Source: Akkermansia muciniphila
Lineage (GTDB): Bacteria > Verrucomicrobiota > Verrucomicrobiia > Verrucomicrobiales > Akkermansiaceae
DNA: 5,220 nucleotides
Direction: 5' to 3'
Assembly (NCBI GenBank): GCA_945870545.1
Contig: CAMBTF010000159.1
Span: 1 to 5,220, forward strand
Of this stretch, positions 1 through 5,220 are shown one piece after another. The translations under genes were made by a program, and so were the position numbers. The notes beneath the pieces were generated by a model. The model had not been told where the DNA came from. It did no database searches and saw only the letters and a program-made list of their open reading frames with translations. The stretch's first letter is position 1. The number at the start of each line of letters is the position of its first letter.

Positions 1-660
1 CTGGTAAAACAGGACGCCGTCGTTTCCGGCAGCGGAAAATCGGAGCAGCTCGCGGGCCTGCGGAAACAGGCGGAGAGCTGGGCGCCCGCCCGCGCTCTCG
101 GCACCTTGCGGGAAAAGATGGTTTTCGCCACCGGCAACCCCGACGCGGAGATCATGCTCGTCGGCGAGGCACCCGGCTACAACGAGGAGAAAGAGGGCGA
201 ACCTTTCGTCGGCCCGGCGGGACAGAAACTCAACGATATCCTCAAGGCGATGGGTCTGCGGCGGGAAGACGTTTACATTTCCAATCTCGTCAAGTTCCGC
301 CCGTCGCTTCCCAAGCAAACCACCAACAACCGCAAGCCCAGCCCGGAGGAAATGACCGCCTGCCTGCCGCTGGTCATAGCGGAAATTTCCGTGGTTCAGC
401 CGAAACTCATCATCGCCCTCGGCGGGACGACGGCGGAAGGTTTGCTCGGCCTGGAGGGCACGGTCGGCTCCATGCGTGGAAAGTGGCACGAGCTTTCCGG
501 CATCCCCGCGCGCGTCACCTACCACCCGAGCTACCTGCTGCAAAGCGGCGGCTCCAACGACGTAAAACGCGCGCTCTGGGAGGACATGCTCGCCGCGATG
601 GAAAAACTCGGCATGCCGATCTCAGAGAAACAGCGCGGTTTTTTCCTACCGAAGGGGTGA
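1..660 (+). CDS. Uracil-DNA glycosylase, family-4-like, Fe-S ligands mostly missing (5' partial)
   Basis: This is the 3' part of a glycosylase gene: 219 codons are visible, open from the first base, and the start lies left of the window. A TTG at 106 is a possible but poor start, because the frame continues upstream with protein-like sequence. The enzyme should excise uracil (perhaps other deaminated bases) from DNA and leave an abasic site. Numbering from the first visible codon, the family motifs are GEAPG (55-59), PFVGPAG (68-74), the strand VYISNLVKFRP (91-101), a hydrophobic IIALGG strand (137-142), and HPSYLLQ (175-181), which carries the DNA-intercalation-loop histidine. Classical family-4 enzymes hold a [4Fe-4S] cluster with four cysteines. 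Here the amino-terminal C-x2-C region reads AESWAPARAL, the VKC position is VKF (F99), and only C121 remains, so the cluster is probably absent. The stop is followed after 23 bp by the helicase gene, which suggests one operon. The fold and family are clear; the exact substrate is not. Confidence 0.88.
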   Translation: MVKQDAVVSGSGKSEQLAGLRKQAESWAPARALGTLREKMVFATGNPDAEIMLVGEAPGYNEEKEGEPFVGPAGQKLNDILKAMGLRREDVYISNLVKFRPSLPKQTTNNRKPSPEEMTACLPLVIAEISVVQPKLIIALGGTTAEGLLGLEGTVGSMRGKWHELSGIPARVTYHPSYLLQSGGSNDVKRALWEDMLAAMEKLGMPISEKQRGFFLPKG

Positions 661-683
661 TTTCGGCAATTGTCTGAGACGGA

Positions 684-3140
684 ATGAATGCGCCGCACCC
701 CACGATTCAACGCTTGTTCGGCGGACGCGGGTGGAAGCCCCATGATTTCCAACTGGAAACATGGAACGCCTACGCCGAGGGGAAATCCGGCCTGCTGCAT
801 GCGCCCACAGGCACCGGGAAAACCCTCGCCGTCTGGCTGGGGCCGGTCATGGAAGCGATGGACGCCACCGAAGCACCGGAAGGCTGTCGCGTGATCTGGC
901 TCACTCCGCTGCGGGCGCTTGCTCAGGACACGGCCCGTTCTCTCGCCCAGCCGCTCCTCGCGCTGGGCAGCGGGCTGGAGGTAGCGGTGCGAACCGGCGA
1001 CACCTCATCGCATCGGAAAGCCAAGCTCCGCGAACGCCTGCCCTTCGCGCTCGTCACCACTCCGGAGAGCCTTTCCCTGATGCTCACCTACGAGGATTCC
1101 CGTAGCAAACTCGGACAGCTCACCTGCGTGGTCGTTGATGAATGGCACGAACTGCTCGGCACCAAGCGCGGCGTTCAGACCGAGCTTTGCCTCGCCCGCC
1201 TGCGCCATTGGGCACCGAACCTACGAATCTGGGGCGTTTCCGCTACGCTGGGAAATTTATCCCAAGCCGCCCAGGTGCTAGGCGGATCCACCGTGGCGCG
1301 AATGTGTTCGGTCGATTCAAAGATCAAACGCGAGATCCGGATCCGCACTTTGATTCCGAAATGCGTGGAGACGTTTCCATGGGGCGGACACCTCGGTTTG
1401 GCGATGGCCGGGCGTGTTGCCAAGTCACTCCATCGGGTAAAGGCAACCCTTGTTTTCACGAACACTCGCTCACAAAGCGAGCTGTGGCTTCAGGCTTTGC
1501 TGGAAGCCGATGCGTCGCTCAAAGACCGGATCGCGATCCACCATGGCTCGCTCGCTCAGGATGAGCGCCGCGAAACGGAGCAGCTTCTGATGGAGGGGAA
1601 ATTGCTCGCCGTAGTCTGCACTTCCTCGCTCGATCTCGGTCTCGATTTTTCCTGCATCGAGCAAGTCATCCAGATCGGCAGCCCCAAGGGAGTGGCACGC
1701 CTCCTCCAGCGCGCCGGACGCTCCGGCCACCAACCGGGAAGCACGCCAAAGCTGCTCTGCGTTCCTACCAACGCGCTTGAGCTGTTAGAGTTCGCCGCCG
1801 CACAAGATGCCATCGACGCCAGGGAAATCGAATCCAAGCGTCCGCTGGAGCAGCCGCTCGATGTGTTGATCCAGCACGTAACCAGTTGCGCCATCGGCGA
1901 GCGTGTCGCAGAGGCGCAGCTATTTGAGGAAGTTCGCTCTACCTACGCCTACCGTGCGCTTTCCGCCGAGCACTGGGAATGGGTGCTGGGTTTCATCTCG
2001 AATGGCGGTGACGCCCTGCGCGCCTATCCGCAGTATCACAAGGTCACGCGCGAAGACGGGTTTCTCCACTTCACGGACAAACGCATGATCCAGCTGCACC
2101 GGATGAACATCGGAACGATCACCACGGACACGGCGGTCAGCTTGCGGTTTTCTAACGGTCAACGCGTCGGCAGCGTGGAGGAGGGTTTCATCCGCAAGCT
2201 CAAACCCGGCTCACCCTTCATCTTCGCGGGGCGCTTGCTGGAACTGGTGCGCCTTCACCAACTGATCGCCACCGTGAAACCCTGCGCACGCAGCAAAGCA
2301 CGCGGTGAAATCCCGATCTGGGCGGGCAGTAAAATGCCTTTGTCCACCGAGCTTTCGAAAGCCGTCGCCCGCCGGCTCGATGCGGATATGAACCTCACAG
2401 CCCGCCCGGAAACCGAGGCGATCAATGATCTGCTGCGCATCCAACGCACATGGTCCGAGGTTCCCAACGACCGTATTTTGCAAATCGAACACGCGCACTC
2501 CCGCCAGGGCGAGCACCTGTTCTTTTACACTTTCGCGGGCCGCATGGCCAACGAAGGGCTCGGTGCCCTGTTCGCGCATCGCCTCAGCGAGGGCAGCTCA
2601 CAAAGCATCCAGGTGACGCAGAACGATTACGGATTTTCCCTCACATCCAACCGCCCTCTACCGCTCGACGAGGCGCGGCTCAGGATGGCCGCTTCACCAG
2701 AAAATCTGTTAGAGACCCTGCTGGATTGCCTCAACACCCACGAGCTTTCCCGCACCCGCTTCCGCGAGGTGGCCCGCGTGGCCGGCCTGATCCAACAAAT
2801 GCAGCCCGGTGACCGCAAAGGCATGCGCCAGATCCAAACCTCCGCCAGCTTGTTGTTCGAGGTTTTCGGACGCTACGATCCTGAAAATTTGCTCCTCGAC
2901 CAATCGCGCCGCGAGATGCTCGAAGGTAGCCTCGAGATCGACCGCCTGCACCGCGTCCTCCATGAAATTTCCGAAAAGCCCCTGCGCCTCATCGAGCTTA
3001 AGCGCCTGACCCCGATGGCTTTTCCACTCTGGGCGGAACGCCTGAACTTCGTCATCTCCACCCAAGACGCCGCCTCCATATTGGAGGAAATGCTCACCAC
3101 ACTCAATGCAGAAGCCGATGAAACCCTCAACCATTCCTGA
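684..3140 (+). CDS. Lhr-Core-type DEXH-box DNA helicase (ligase-associated DNA damage response helicase)
   Basis: The 818-aa product is a superfamily-2, ATP-driven 3'-to-5' helicase of the Lhr-Core type, about the usual length for that family. Motifs in order: FQ upstream of Walker A (22-23), APTGTGKT (40-47, motif I), TPLRALA (74-80, Ia), TTPESL (125-130), DEWH (152-155, motif II), SAT (186-188, III), VFTNTRSQSE (257-266, IV), TSSLDLGLDF (313-322, V) and QRAGRSGH (342-349, VI). The rest matches the winged-helix and DEAD/H-associated region (about 580-790, with FFYTFAGR at 613-620). Full-length Lhr is much longer, so this is the core-only form found in repair clusters with a ligase, an exonuclease and PdeM. 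The pdeM gene indeed overlaps its 3' end. The ATG at 684 is preceded only by a weak GAGACGG. No frameshift or missing motif was seen. It probably unwinds damaged or nicked DNA for the nuclease partners; that role is inferred from the family. Confidence 0.93.
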   Translation: MNAPHPTIQRLFGGRGWKPHDFQLETWNAYAEGKSGLLHAPTGTGKTLAVWLGPVMEAMDATEAPEGCRVIWLTPLRALAQDTARSLAQPLLALGSGLEVAVRTGDTSSHRKAKLRERLPFALVTTPESLSLMLTYEDSRSKLGQLTCVVVDEWHELLGTKRGVQTELCLARLRHWAPNLRIWGVSATLGNLSQAAQVLGGSTVARMCSVDSKIKREIRIRTLIPKCVETFPWGGHLGLAMAGRVAKSLHRVKATLVFTNTRSQSELWLQALLEADASLKDRIAIHHGSLAQDERRETEQLLMEGKLLAVVCTSSLDLGLDFSCIEQVIQIGSPKGVARLLQRAGRSGHQPGSTPKLLCVPTNALELLEFAAAQDAIDAREIESKRPLEQPLDVLIQHVTSCAIGERVAEAQLFEEVRSTYAYRALSAEHWEWVLGFISNGGDALRAYPQYHKVTREDGFLHFTDKRMIQLHRMNIGTITTDTAVSLRFSNGQRVGSVEEGFIRKLKPGSPFIFAGRLLELVRLHQLIATVKPCARSKARGEIPIWAGSKMPLSTELSKAVARRLDADMNLTARPETEAINDLLRIQRTWSEVPNDRILQIEHAHSRQGEHLFFYTFAGRMANEGLGALFAHRLSEGSSQSIQVTQNDYGFSLTSNRPLPLDEARLRMAASPENLLETLLDCLNTHELSRTRFREVARVAGLIQQMQPGDRKGMRQIQTSASLLFEVFGRYDPENLLLDQSRREMLEGSLEIDRLHRVLHEISEKPLRLIELKRLTPMAFPLWAERLNFVISTQDAASILEEMLTTLNAEADETLNHS

Positions 3141-3777
3141 AGAAGGATCGCGGCAGATCCGTTTCGCAGGCGAGGATCTGGTGCTTCTCGCGGAACGCGC
3201 CGTGCTCTGGCCCGCCCGCCGCGCCCTGATGCTTTCCGATGTGCATTTCGGAAAATCCGCCACCTTTCGCGCCCACGGAATCCCCGTCCCGGAAGGTGAG
3301 TCACAGACCGACCTCGATCGCATCGCCCGCCTGGTCGAACGGTATGAGGTGGAACACCTTGCCATCATTGGTGATTTCTACCACAGCGGCATCGCCCTCA
3401 GCCCCGCCTTGCATGATTCGCTGGCCACGTTTCGTGACTCGTTGAACGCCGACATTATCCTGGTTCGCGGCAATCACGATCAAGCTCGGCACGAGCTGTT
3501 GCCGATGATTAACCGGCTCGCTTGGTCGCCCATCGAGCTTGTCCATGATCCCGCCGAGGCCATCGCGGGACAGCCCACCATCGCCGGGCATCTGCATCCG
3601 CTGTGTCGAATCCCACGTGCCGGACGTGCATCCAGACTGCCCTGCTTTCTGCTGACGGAAAACCTCCTCGTCCTCCCCGCCTTCGGCACATTCACTGCCG
3701 GACACATCGTAAAACCCAAGACGGGACAAACCCTTTATCCCATAGCCAAGGAAACCGTCTTCGAATGTCCGCGCTGA
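3106..3777 (+). CDS. pdeM: Ligase-associated DNA damage response endonuclease PdeM (metallophosphoesterase)
   Basis: The 223-aa product is a binuclear-metal phosphoesterase of the PdeM type; characterised relatives are Mn-dependent DNA nucleases. Metal-site motifs are D45-x-H47 (SDVHFGK), GD-x-x-H (89-93, GDFYHS), RGNHD (121-125), H147 in LVHDP, and GHLHP (161-165). The family's PCF (179-181) and PAFG (191-194) signatures follow. The opening FAGEDLVLLAERAVLWPARR matches the usual amino end, so the gene starts near 3106 or 3118 (both ATG, in frame). I keep 3106; neither has a convincing Shine-Dalgarno, since GGAGG at 3083-3087 lies 18 nt before 3106. Overlap with the helicase is 35 bp (23 bp from 3118), which suggests translational coupling. 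The stretch between GNHD and GHLHP is short, as if one strand were lost, but a histidine remains there. It should cut DNA exposed by the helicase during repair. The stop abuts the stop of the opposing LOG gene. Confidence 0.9.
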   Translation: MQKPMKPSTIPEEGSRQIRFAGEDLVLLAERAVLWPARRALMLSDVHFGKSATFRAHGIPVPEGESQTDLDRIARLVERYEVEHLAIIGDFYHSGIALSPALHDSLATFRDSLNADIILVRGNHDQARHELLPMINRLAWSPIELVHDPAEAIAGQPTIAGHLHPLCRIPRAGRASRLPCFLLTENLLVLPAFGTFTAGHIVKPKTGQTLYPIAKETVFECPR

Positions 3778-4596
3778 TCACCGCACCGCGTGCTCGCCGA
3801 GAACGGGCATCGCCTTCGGTACTTTTTTCCGGCGCAGACCAAACTGTCTCACGGCATGGCGCTGGAGGTGCGCCTTCGCCTCCTCGACGCTGTCGGTGAA
3901 AAAGATTAGATCGGGATCCTGCGGGCTGATCGTCCCCTCCTCCGCCATGCGATAGACGAAATCCATCAGAGGCTGCCAGAAATCACGACCCATGAGGATG
4001 ATGGGGAAATTCTTCAGTTTCCCAGTCTGGATCAGCGTCATGGTCTCGAACATCTCGTCGAGCGTCCCCGCACCGCCGGGCATGACCACGAAGGCGTAGG
4101 AGTATTTCACCAGCATCGTTTTCCGCGTGAAAAAATAGCGCATGTTCACCGTGCGGTGGACGTAGGGATTCACCTGCTGCTCGAAGGGCAGCTCGATGTT
4201 CACCCCGATCGAGGTGCCGCCCGACTCGTAGGCTCCTTGATTCGCCGCCTGCATGATGCCCGGCCCGCCGCCTGTTAGAACCGTAAAGCCCAGATCCGAA
4301 CAAGCCTCGCCCATCTCGCGGGCGAGTTCGTAGTAACGCGTTCCGCGCTTCGTCCGGGCGGAGCCGAAAATGGTCACACAGGGACCAACGAAATGCAGGA
4401 TCCGATAGGCGCGGATGAAATCGAGACCCACACGAAACAGCGAAACCAGGTCATTAAATCGCGAACGCGGCCCGGCAAGCCATGAGCCTTCCGCCGTCTC
4501 CAATTCGAACCGCTCCTGCCGCCGGATCTCCTCTTCGGTGATCTCGTGCTCAACGGTCACTTCCGGGCAGCCCGGACACGGTTTCTTATCGCTCAT
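3778..4596 (-). CDS. LOG family protein (nucleotide phosphoribohydrolase, TIGR00730-like)
   Basis: The 272-aa product is a Rossmann-fold LOG-family enzyme. Relatives hydrolyse nucleoside 5'-monophosphates, including cytokinin riboside monophosphates, to the free base and ribose 5-phosphate in the cytoplasm. Diagnostic sequences: FGSAR (77-81), the nucleotide loop TGGGPGIMQAANQGA (108-122), MRYFFTRK (152-159) and the catalytic PGGAGTLDE (173-181, E181). Older annotations call such proteins 'lysine decarboxylase', from a misread motif. It has about 70 residues before the core, longer than the small plant-type LOG proteins of about 190 aa. These begin with a CPGC pair (7-10) and an acidic stretch. 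The start ATG (complement of 4594-4596) has no Shine-Dalgarno; no better start is seen. It converges on pdeM with no intergenic base, so it is not part of the repair operon. Family assignment is firm; whether the substrate is cytokinin or a purine or pyrimidine monophosphate cannot be told. Confidence 0.92.
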   Translation of the reverse strand: MSDKKPCPGCPEVTVEHEITEEEIRRQERFELETAEGSWLAGPRSRFNDLVSLFRVGLDFIRAYRILHFVGPCVTIFGSARTKRGTRYYELAREMGEACSDLGFTVLTGGGPGIMQAANQGAYESGGTSIGVNIELPFEQQVNPYVHRTVNMRYFFTRKTMLVKYSYAFVVMPGGAGTLDEMFETMTLIQTGKLKNFPIILMGRDFWQPLMDFVYRMAEEGTISPQDPDLIFFTDSVEEAKAHLQRHAVRQFGLRRKKVPKAMPVLGEHAVR

Positions 4597-4627
4597 CGCG
4601 GCGAGCTAACACGAATCCCGACCTGCT

Positions 4628-4641
4628 GGAAAAGGTTTTCC
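4628..4641. promoter_or_regulatory. Palindrome GGAAAA-GG-TTTTCC before the LOG gene
   Basis: GGAAAA (4628-4633) and TTTTCC (4636-4641) are perfect inverted arms around GG, 31 bp upstream of the LOG start in the 75-bp gap after the 55-aa ORF. The position suits an operator or leader element. The loop is too short for a stable hairpin and no T-run follows, so it does not look like a terminator. Confidence 0.2.
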
Positions 4642-4671
4642 GATTGGAGGCCGGCAGCTGGATGGATTCGA

Positions 4672-4839
4672 TCAATGGCGCACCTTGGCAAGCGCTGCGG
4701 TCTTTGCGCGGCGCGGCGCGGCTTTCGCAGCTTCCTCGCCGACGCGTTTCAAAAGAGCGATCAGGGAGGCGGTGATGAAATATTCCTTGAGAAGGGCTTC
4801 ACGGCTTTCTCCGTTCTTGGTTTTGCGGACGATTTTCAT
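4672..4839 (-). CDS. Small basic hypothetical protein (55 aa)
   Basis: I do not recognise this protein. From the ATG at 4839 it reads 55 residues: a polar, basic start (MKIVRKTKNGES), a predicted helix with alternating charged and hydrophobic residues (about 12-38, EALLKEYFITASLIALL and on), then an Ala/Lys/Arg-rich tail. An upstream in-frame ATG at 4890 would add 17 residues (MRRNCSASKHTNHKSDP) that look less protein-like and span repeats, so I prefer 4839. There is no Shine-Dalgarno, but that is common in this window. The stop lies 75 bp before the LOG start on the same strand, so the two could share a transcript. The basic tail would suit nucleic-acid binding, but that is only a guess. No membrane segment or signal peptide is seen. 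Confidence 0.5.
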   Translation of the reverse strand: MKIVRKTKNGESREALLKEYFITASLIALLKRVGEEAAKAAPRRAKTAALAKVRH

Positions 4840-4846
4840 GGGATCT

Positions 4847-4860
4847 GATTTGTGATTTGT
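4847..4860. repeat. Tandem heptamer GATTTGT x2
   Basis: Two perfect, adjacent copies of GATTTGT occupy 4847-4860, just upstream of the ATG of the 55-aa ORF on the opposite strand (where they read ACAAATC twice). They lie in the untranslated leader if 4839 is the start. A binding site, a slippage product or chance are all possible. Confidence 0.3.
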
Positions 4861-4871
4861 ATGTTTGGAGG

Positions 4872-4884
4872 CGGAACAATTCCG
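4872..4884. promoter_or_regulatory. Operator-like palindrome upstream of the 55-aa ORF
   Basis: CGGAA (4872-4876) and TTCCG (4880-4884) form a perfect 5-bp inverted repeat around CAA, about 35 bp upstream of the preferred start of the 55-aa ORF. It could be a regulator site or chance. No clear -35/-10 pair at proper spacing was found next to it. Confidence 0.2.
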
Positions 4885-4895
4885 ACGCACTTCTA

Positions 4896-5042
4896 TTAGA
4901 GCGGCAAAGACACCCTGTTTATTCCGATTTTTTTCGTTTCCGAATCATTTGTGCTGACGAGCGTCTCGCCACCGGATTTTTCGGTGATCACGATGTCGAG
5001 TGATTTGCCGGTATCGGCACCCATCCGCGAGAGTATTTTTAG
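4896..5042 (-). pseudogene. Short open frame, possible 3' remnant of a gene cut off at a repeat
   Basis: On the minus strand the frame from 5042 down to a TAA at 4896-4898 (followed at once by TAG) gives 48 codons. These start LKILSRMGADTGKSLDIVIT and end KKIGINRVSLPL. An internal ATG at 5024 would give a 42-aa ORF. The alternation of hydrophobic and polar residues looks like real beta-strand protein. The frame is closed on its upstream side by TGA at 5043-5045, immediately next to the GGGG end of the inverted repeat at 5046-5115. It may be the carboxyl end of a gene whose front was removed or displaced, or a small intact gene from 5024. I cannot name the family. A chance open frame of this length is also possible. 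Confidence 0.3.
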
Positions 5043-5045
5043 TCA

Positions 5046-5115
5046 GGGGTCAGATTTCGCATCTTAACATTCTTACAGATTTTTACTAAATTGTTAACAT
5101 GACGCATCTGACCCC
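5046..5115. repeat. REP/MITE-like imperfect inverted repeat with GGGGTCAGAT ends
   Basis: The 70-bp element begins GGGGTCAGAT (5046-5055) and ends with the exact reverse complement ATCTGACCCC (5106-5115). The symmetry continues inward in register: CAT 5060-5062 pairs with ATG 5099-5101, and TTAACA 5064-5069 pairs with TGTTAA 5092-5097. These are separated by mismatches around an AT-rich centre. CGCATCT also occurs as a direct repeat (5058-5064 and 5103-5109), and TTAACAT as another (5064-5070 and 5094-5100). Such terminal GGGGTCAG elements are typical of dispersed REP or miniature elements associated with IS200-like (RAYT) transposases; that link is from general knowledge. No transposase is in the window, no T-run follows the stem, and a terminator is unlikely. 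Confidence 0.6.
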
Positions 5116-5220
5116 GAACAAAATCATTCATCCTGAAAGCTGCGGATAAGAACCGTAGCAGTCCAAAGCCTCCGGCGGGAAAGTTAGATATGATACGTGT
5201 ATTCGCTTTCTTGGAGGGCG
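5116..5220. other. Unassigned right edge, possible start of another dispersed sequence
   Basis: About 105 bp beyond the inverted repeat hold no gene I can support. On the plus strand an ATG at 5190 opens a frame reading MIRVFAFLEG to the window edge; it could be a gene start or part of a dispersed repeat. On the minus strand a frame enters from the edge and stops at 5128-5130, ending ALDCYGSYPQLSG, which reads like a protein terminus but matches no family I can name. No promoter, tRNA or terminator was recognised here. Confidence 0.3.

Noticed and set aside
531..800. 89-codon minus-strand open frame over the glycosylase-helicase junction
   Set aside because: It is a shadow of two well-supported genes on the other strand.
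2709..3368. 219-codon minus-strand open frame
   Set aside because: It lies antisense to the helicase 3' end and pdeM, both of which have full motif sets. Its own translation is low-complexity Arg/Ser-rich at one end and has no family motifs.
3775..3840. Terminator after pdeM
   Set aside because: No GC stem with a T-run was found; the bases are the coding end of the LOG gene.
4546..4848. 100-codon plus-strand open frame
   Set aside because: It runs antisense across the start of LOG and the 55-aa ORF and shows no recognisable motif; its length is expected by chance in GC-rich DNA.
5046..5115. Rho-independent terminator
   Set aside because: The arms are far apart with many mismatches and an AT-rich centre, and no T-run follows on either strand.
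5039..5131. Minus-strand ORF MNDFVRGQMRHVNNL... through the inverted repeat
   Set aside because: Most of it is a translation of the repeat itself, ending NLTPD at its edge; spurious ORFs of this kind commonly arise from GGGGTCAG elements.
5135..5190. tRNA or integron attC-like site
   Set aside because: There is no cloverleaf or T-loop GGTTCRA at the right spacing. Only one GTTAGA-like box is seen, without a paired counterpart.

Overview
The window looks like a GC-rich bacterial chromosome, most likely from the Verrucomicrobiota. That assignment is an inference. It rests on the style of the uracil-DNA glycosylase (no Fe-S cysteines, ending ISEKQRGFFLPKG), on the near absence of Shine-Dalgarno sites before the starts, and on a dispersed inverted repeat with GGGGTCAGAT ends near the right edge. 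No search could be run.

Left and centre (1-3777, + strand) form one compact DNA-repair operon of three genes. First is the 3' part of a family-4-like uracil-DNA glycosylase whose start lies outside the window. After 23 bp comes an 818-aa Lhr-Core-type DEXH helicase (the 'ligase-associated DNA damage response' helicase). It overlaps the third gene, the metallophosphoesterase-type nuclease PdeM. In other bacteria the helicase and PdeM belong to a four-gene cluster with an ATP-dependent DNA ligase and a metallo-beta-lactamase-fold exonuclease. Those two partners are not in the window and, if present, would most simply lie to the left. A likely joint role is damage removal (glycosylase), duplex unwinding (helicase), strand cutting (PdeM) and sealing (ligase elsewhere).

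Right of this (3778-4596, - strand) a LOG-family phosphoribohydrolase gene converges on pdeM with no spacer: the two stop codons abut in the palindrome TGATCA. Upstream of it on the same strand are a small basic 55-aa ORF (4672-4839) and a short open frame (4896-5042) that reads like the end of a protein and closes at the edge of a repeat.

The right end (about 4840-5220) is more AT-rich and mostly non-coding. It holds short operator-like repeats, a 70-bp imperfect inverted repeat (5046-5115) resembling a REP/MITE element mobilised by IS200-like (RAYT) transposases, and about 100 bp of unassigned sequence running off the edge. I found no rRNA, tRNA, CRISPR array, complete insertion sequence or convincing terminator. 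The part most worth following up is the glycosylase-helicase-nuclease operon together with the loss of the glycosylase's Fe-S ligands.
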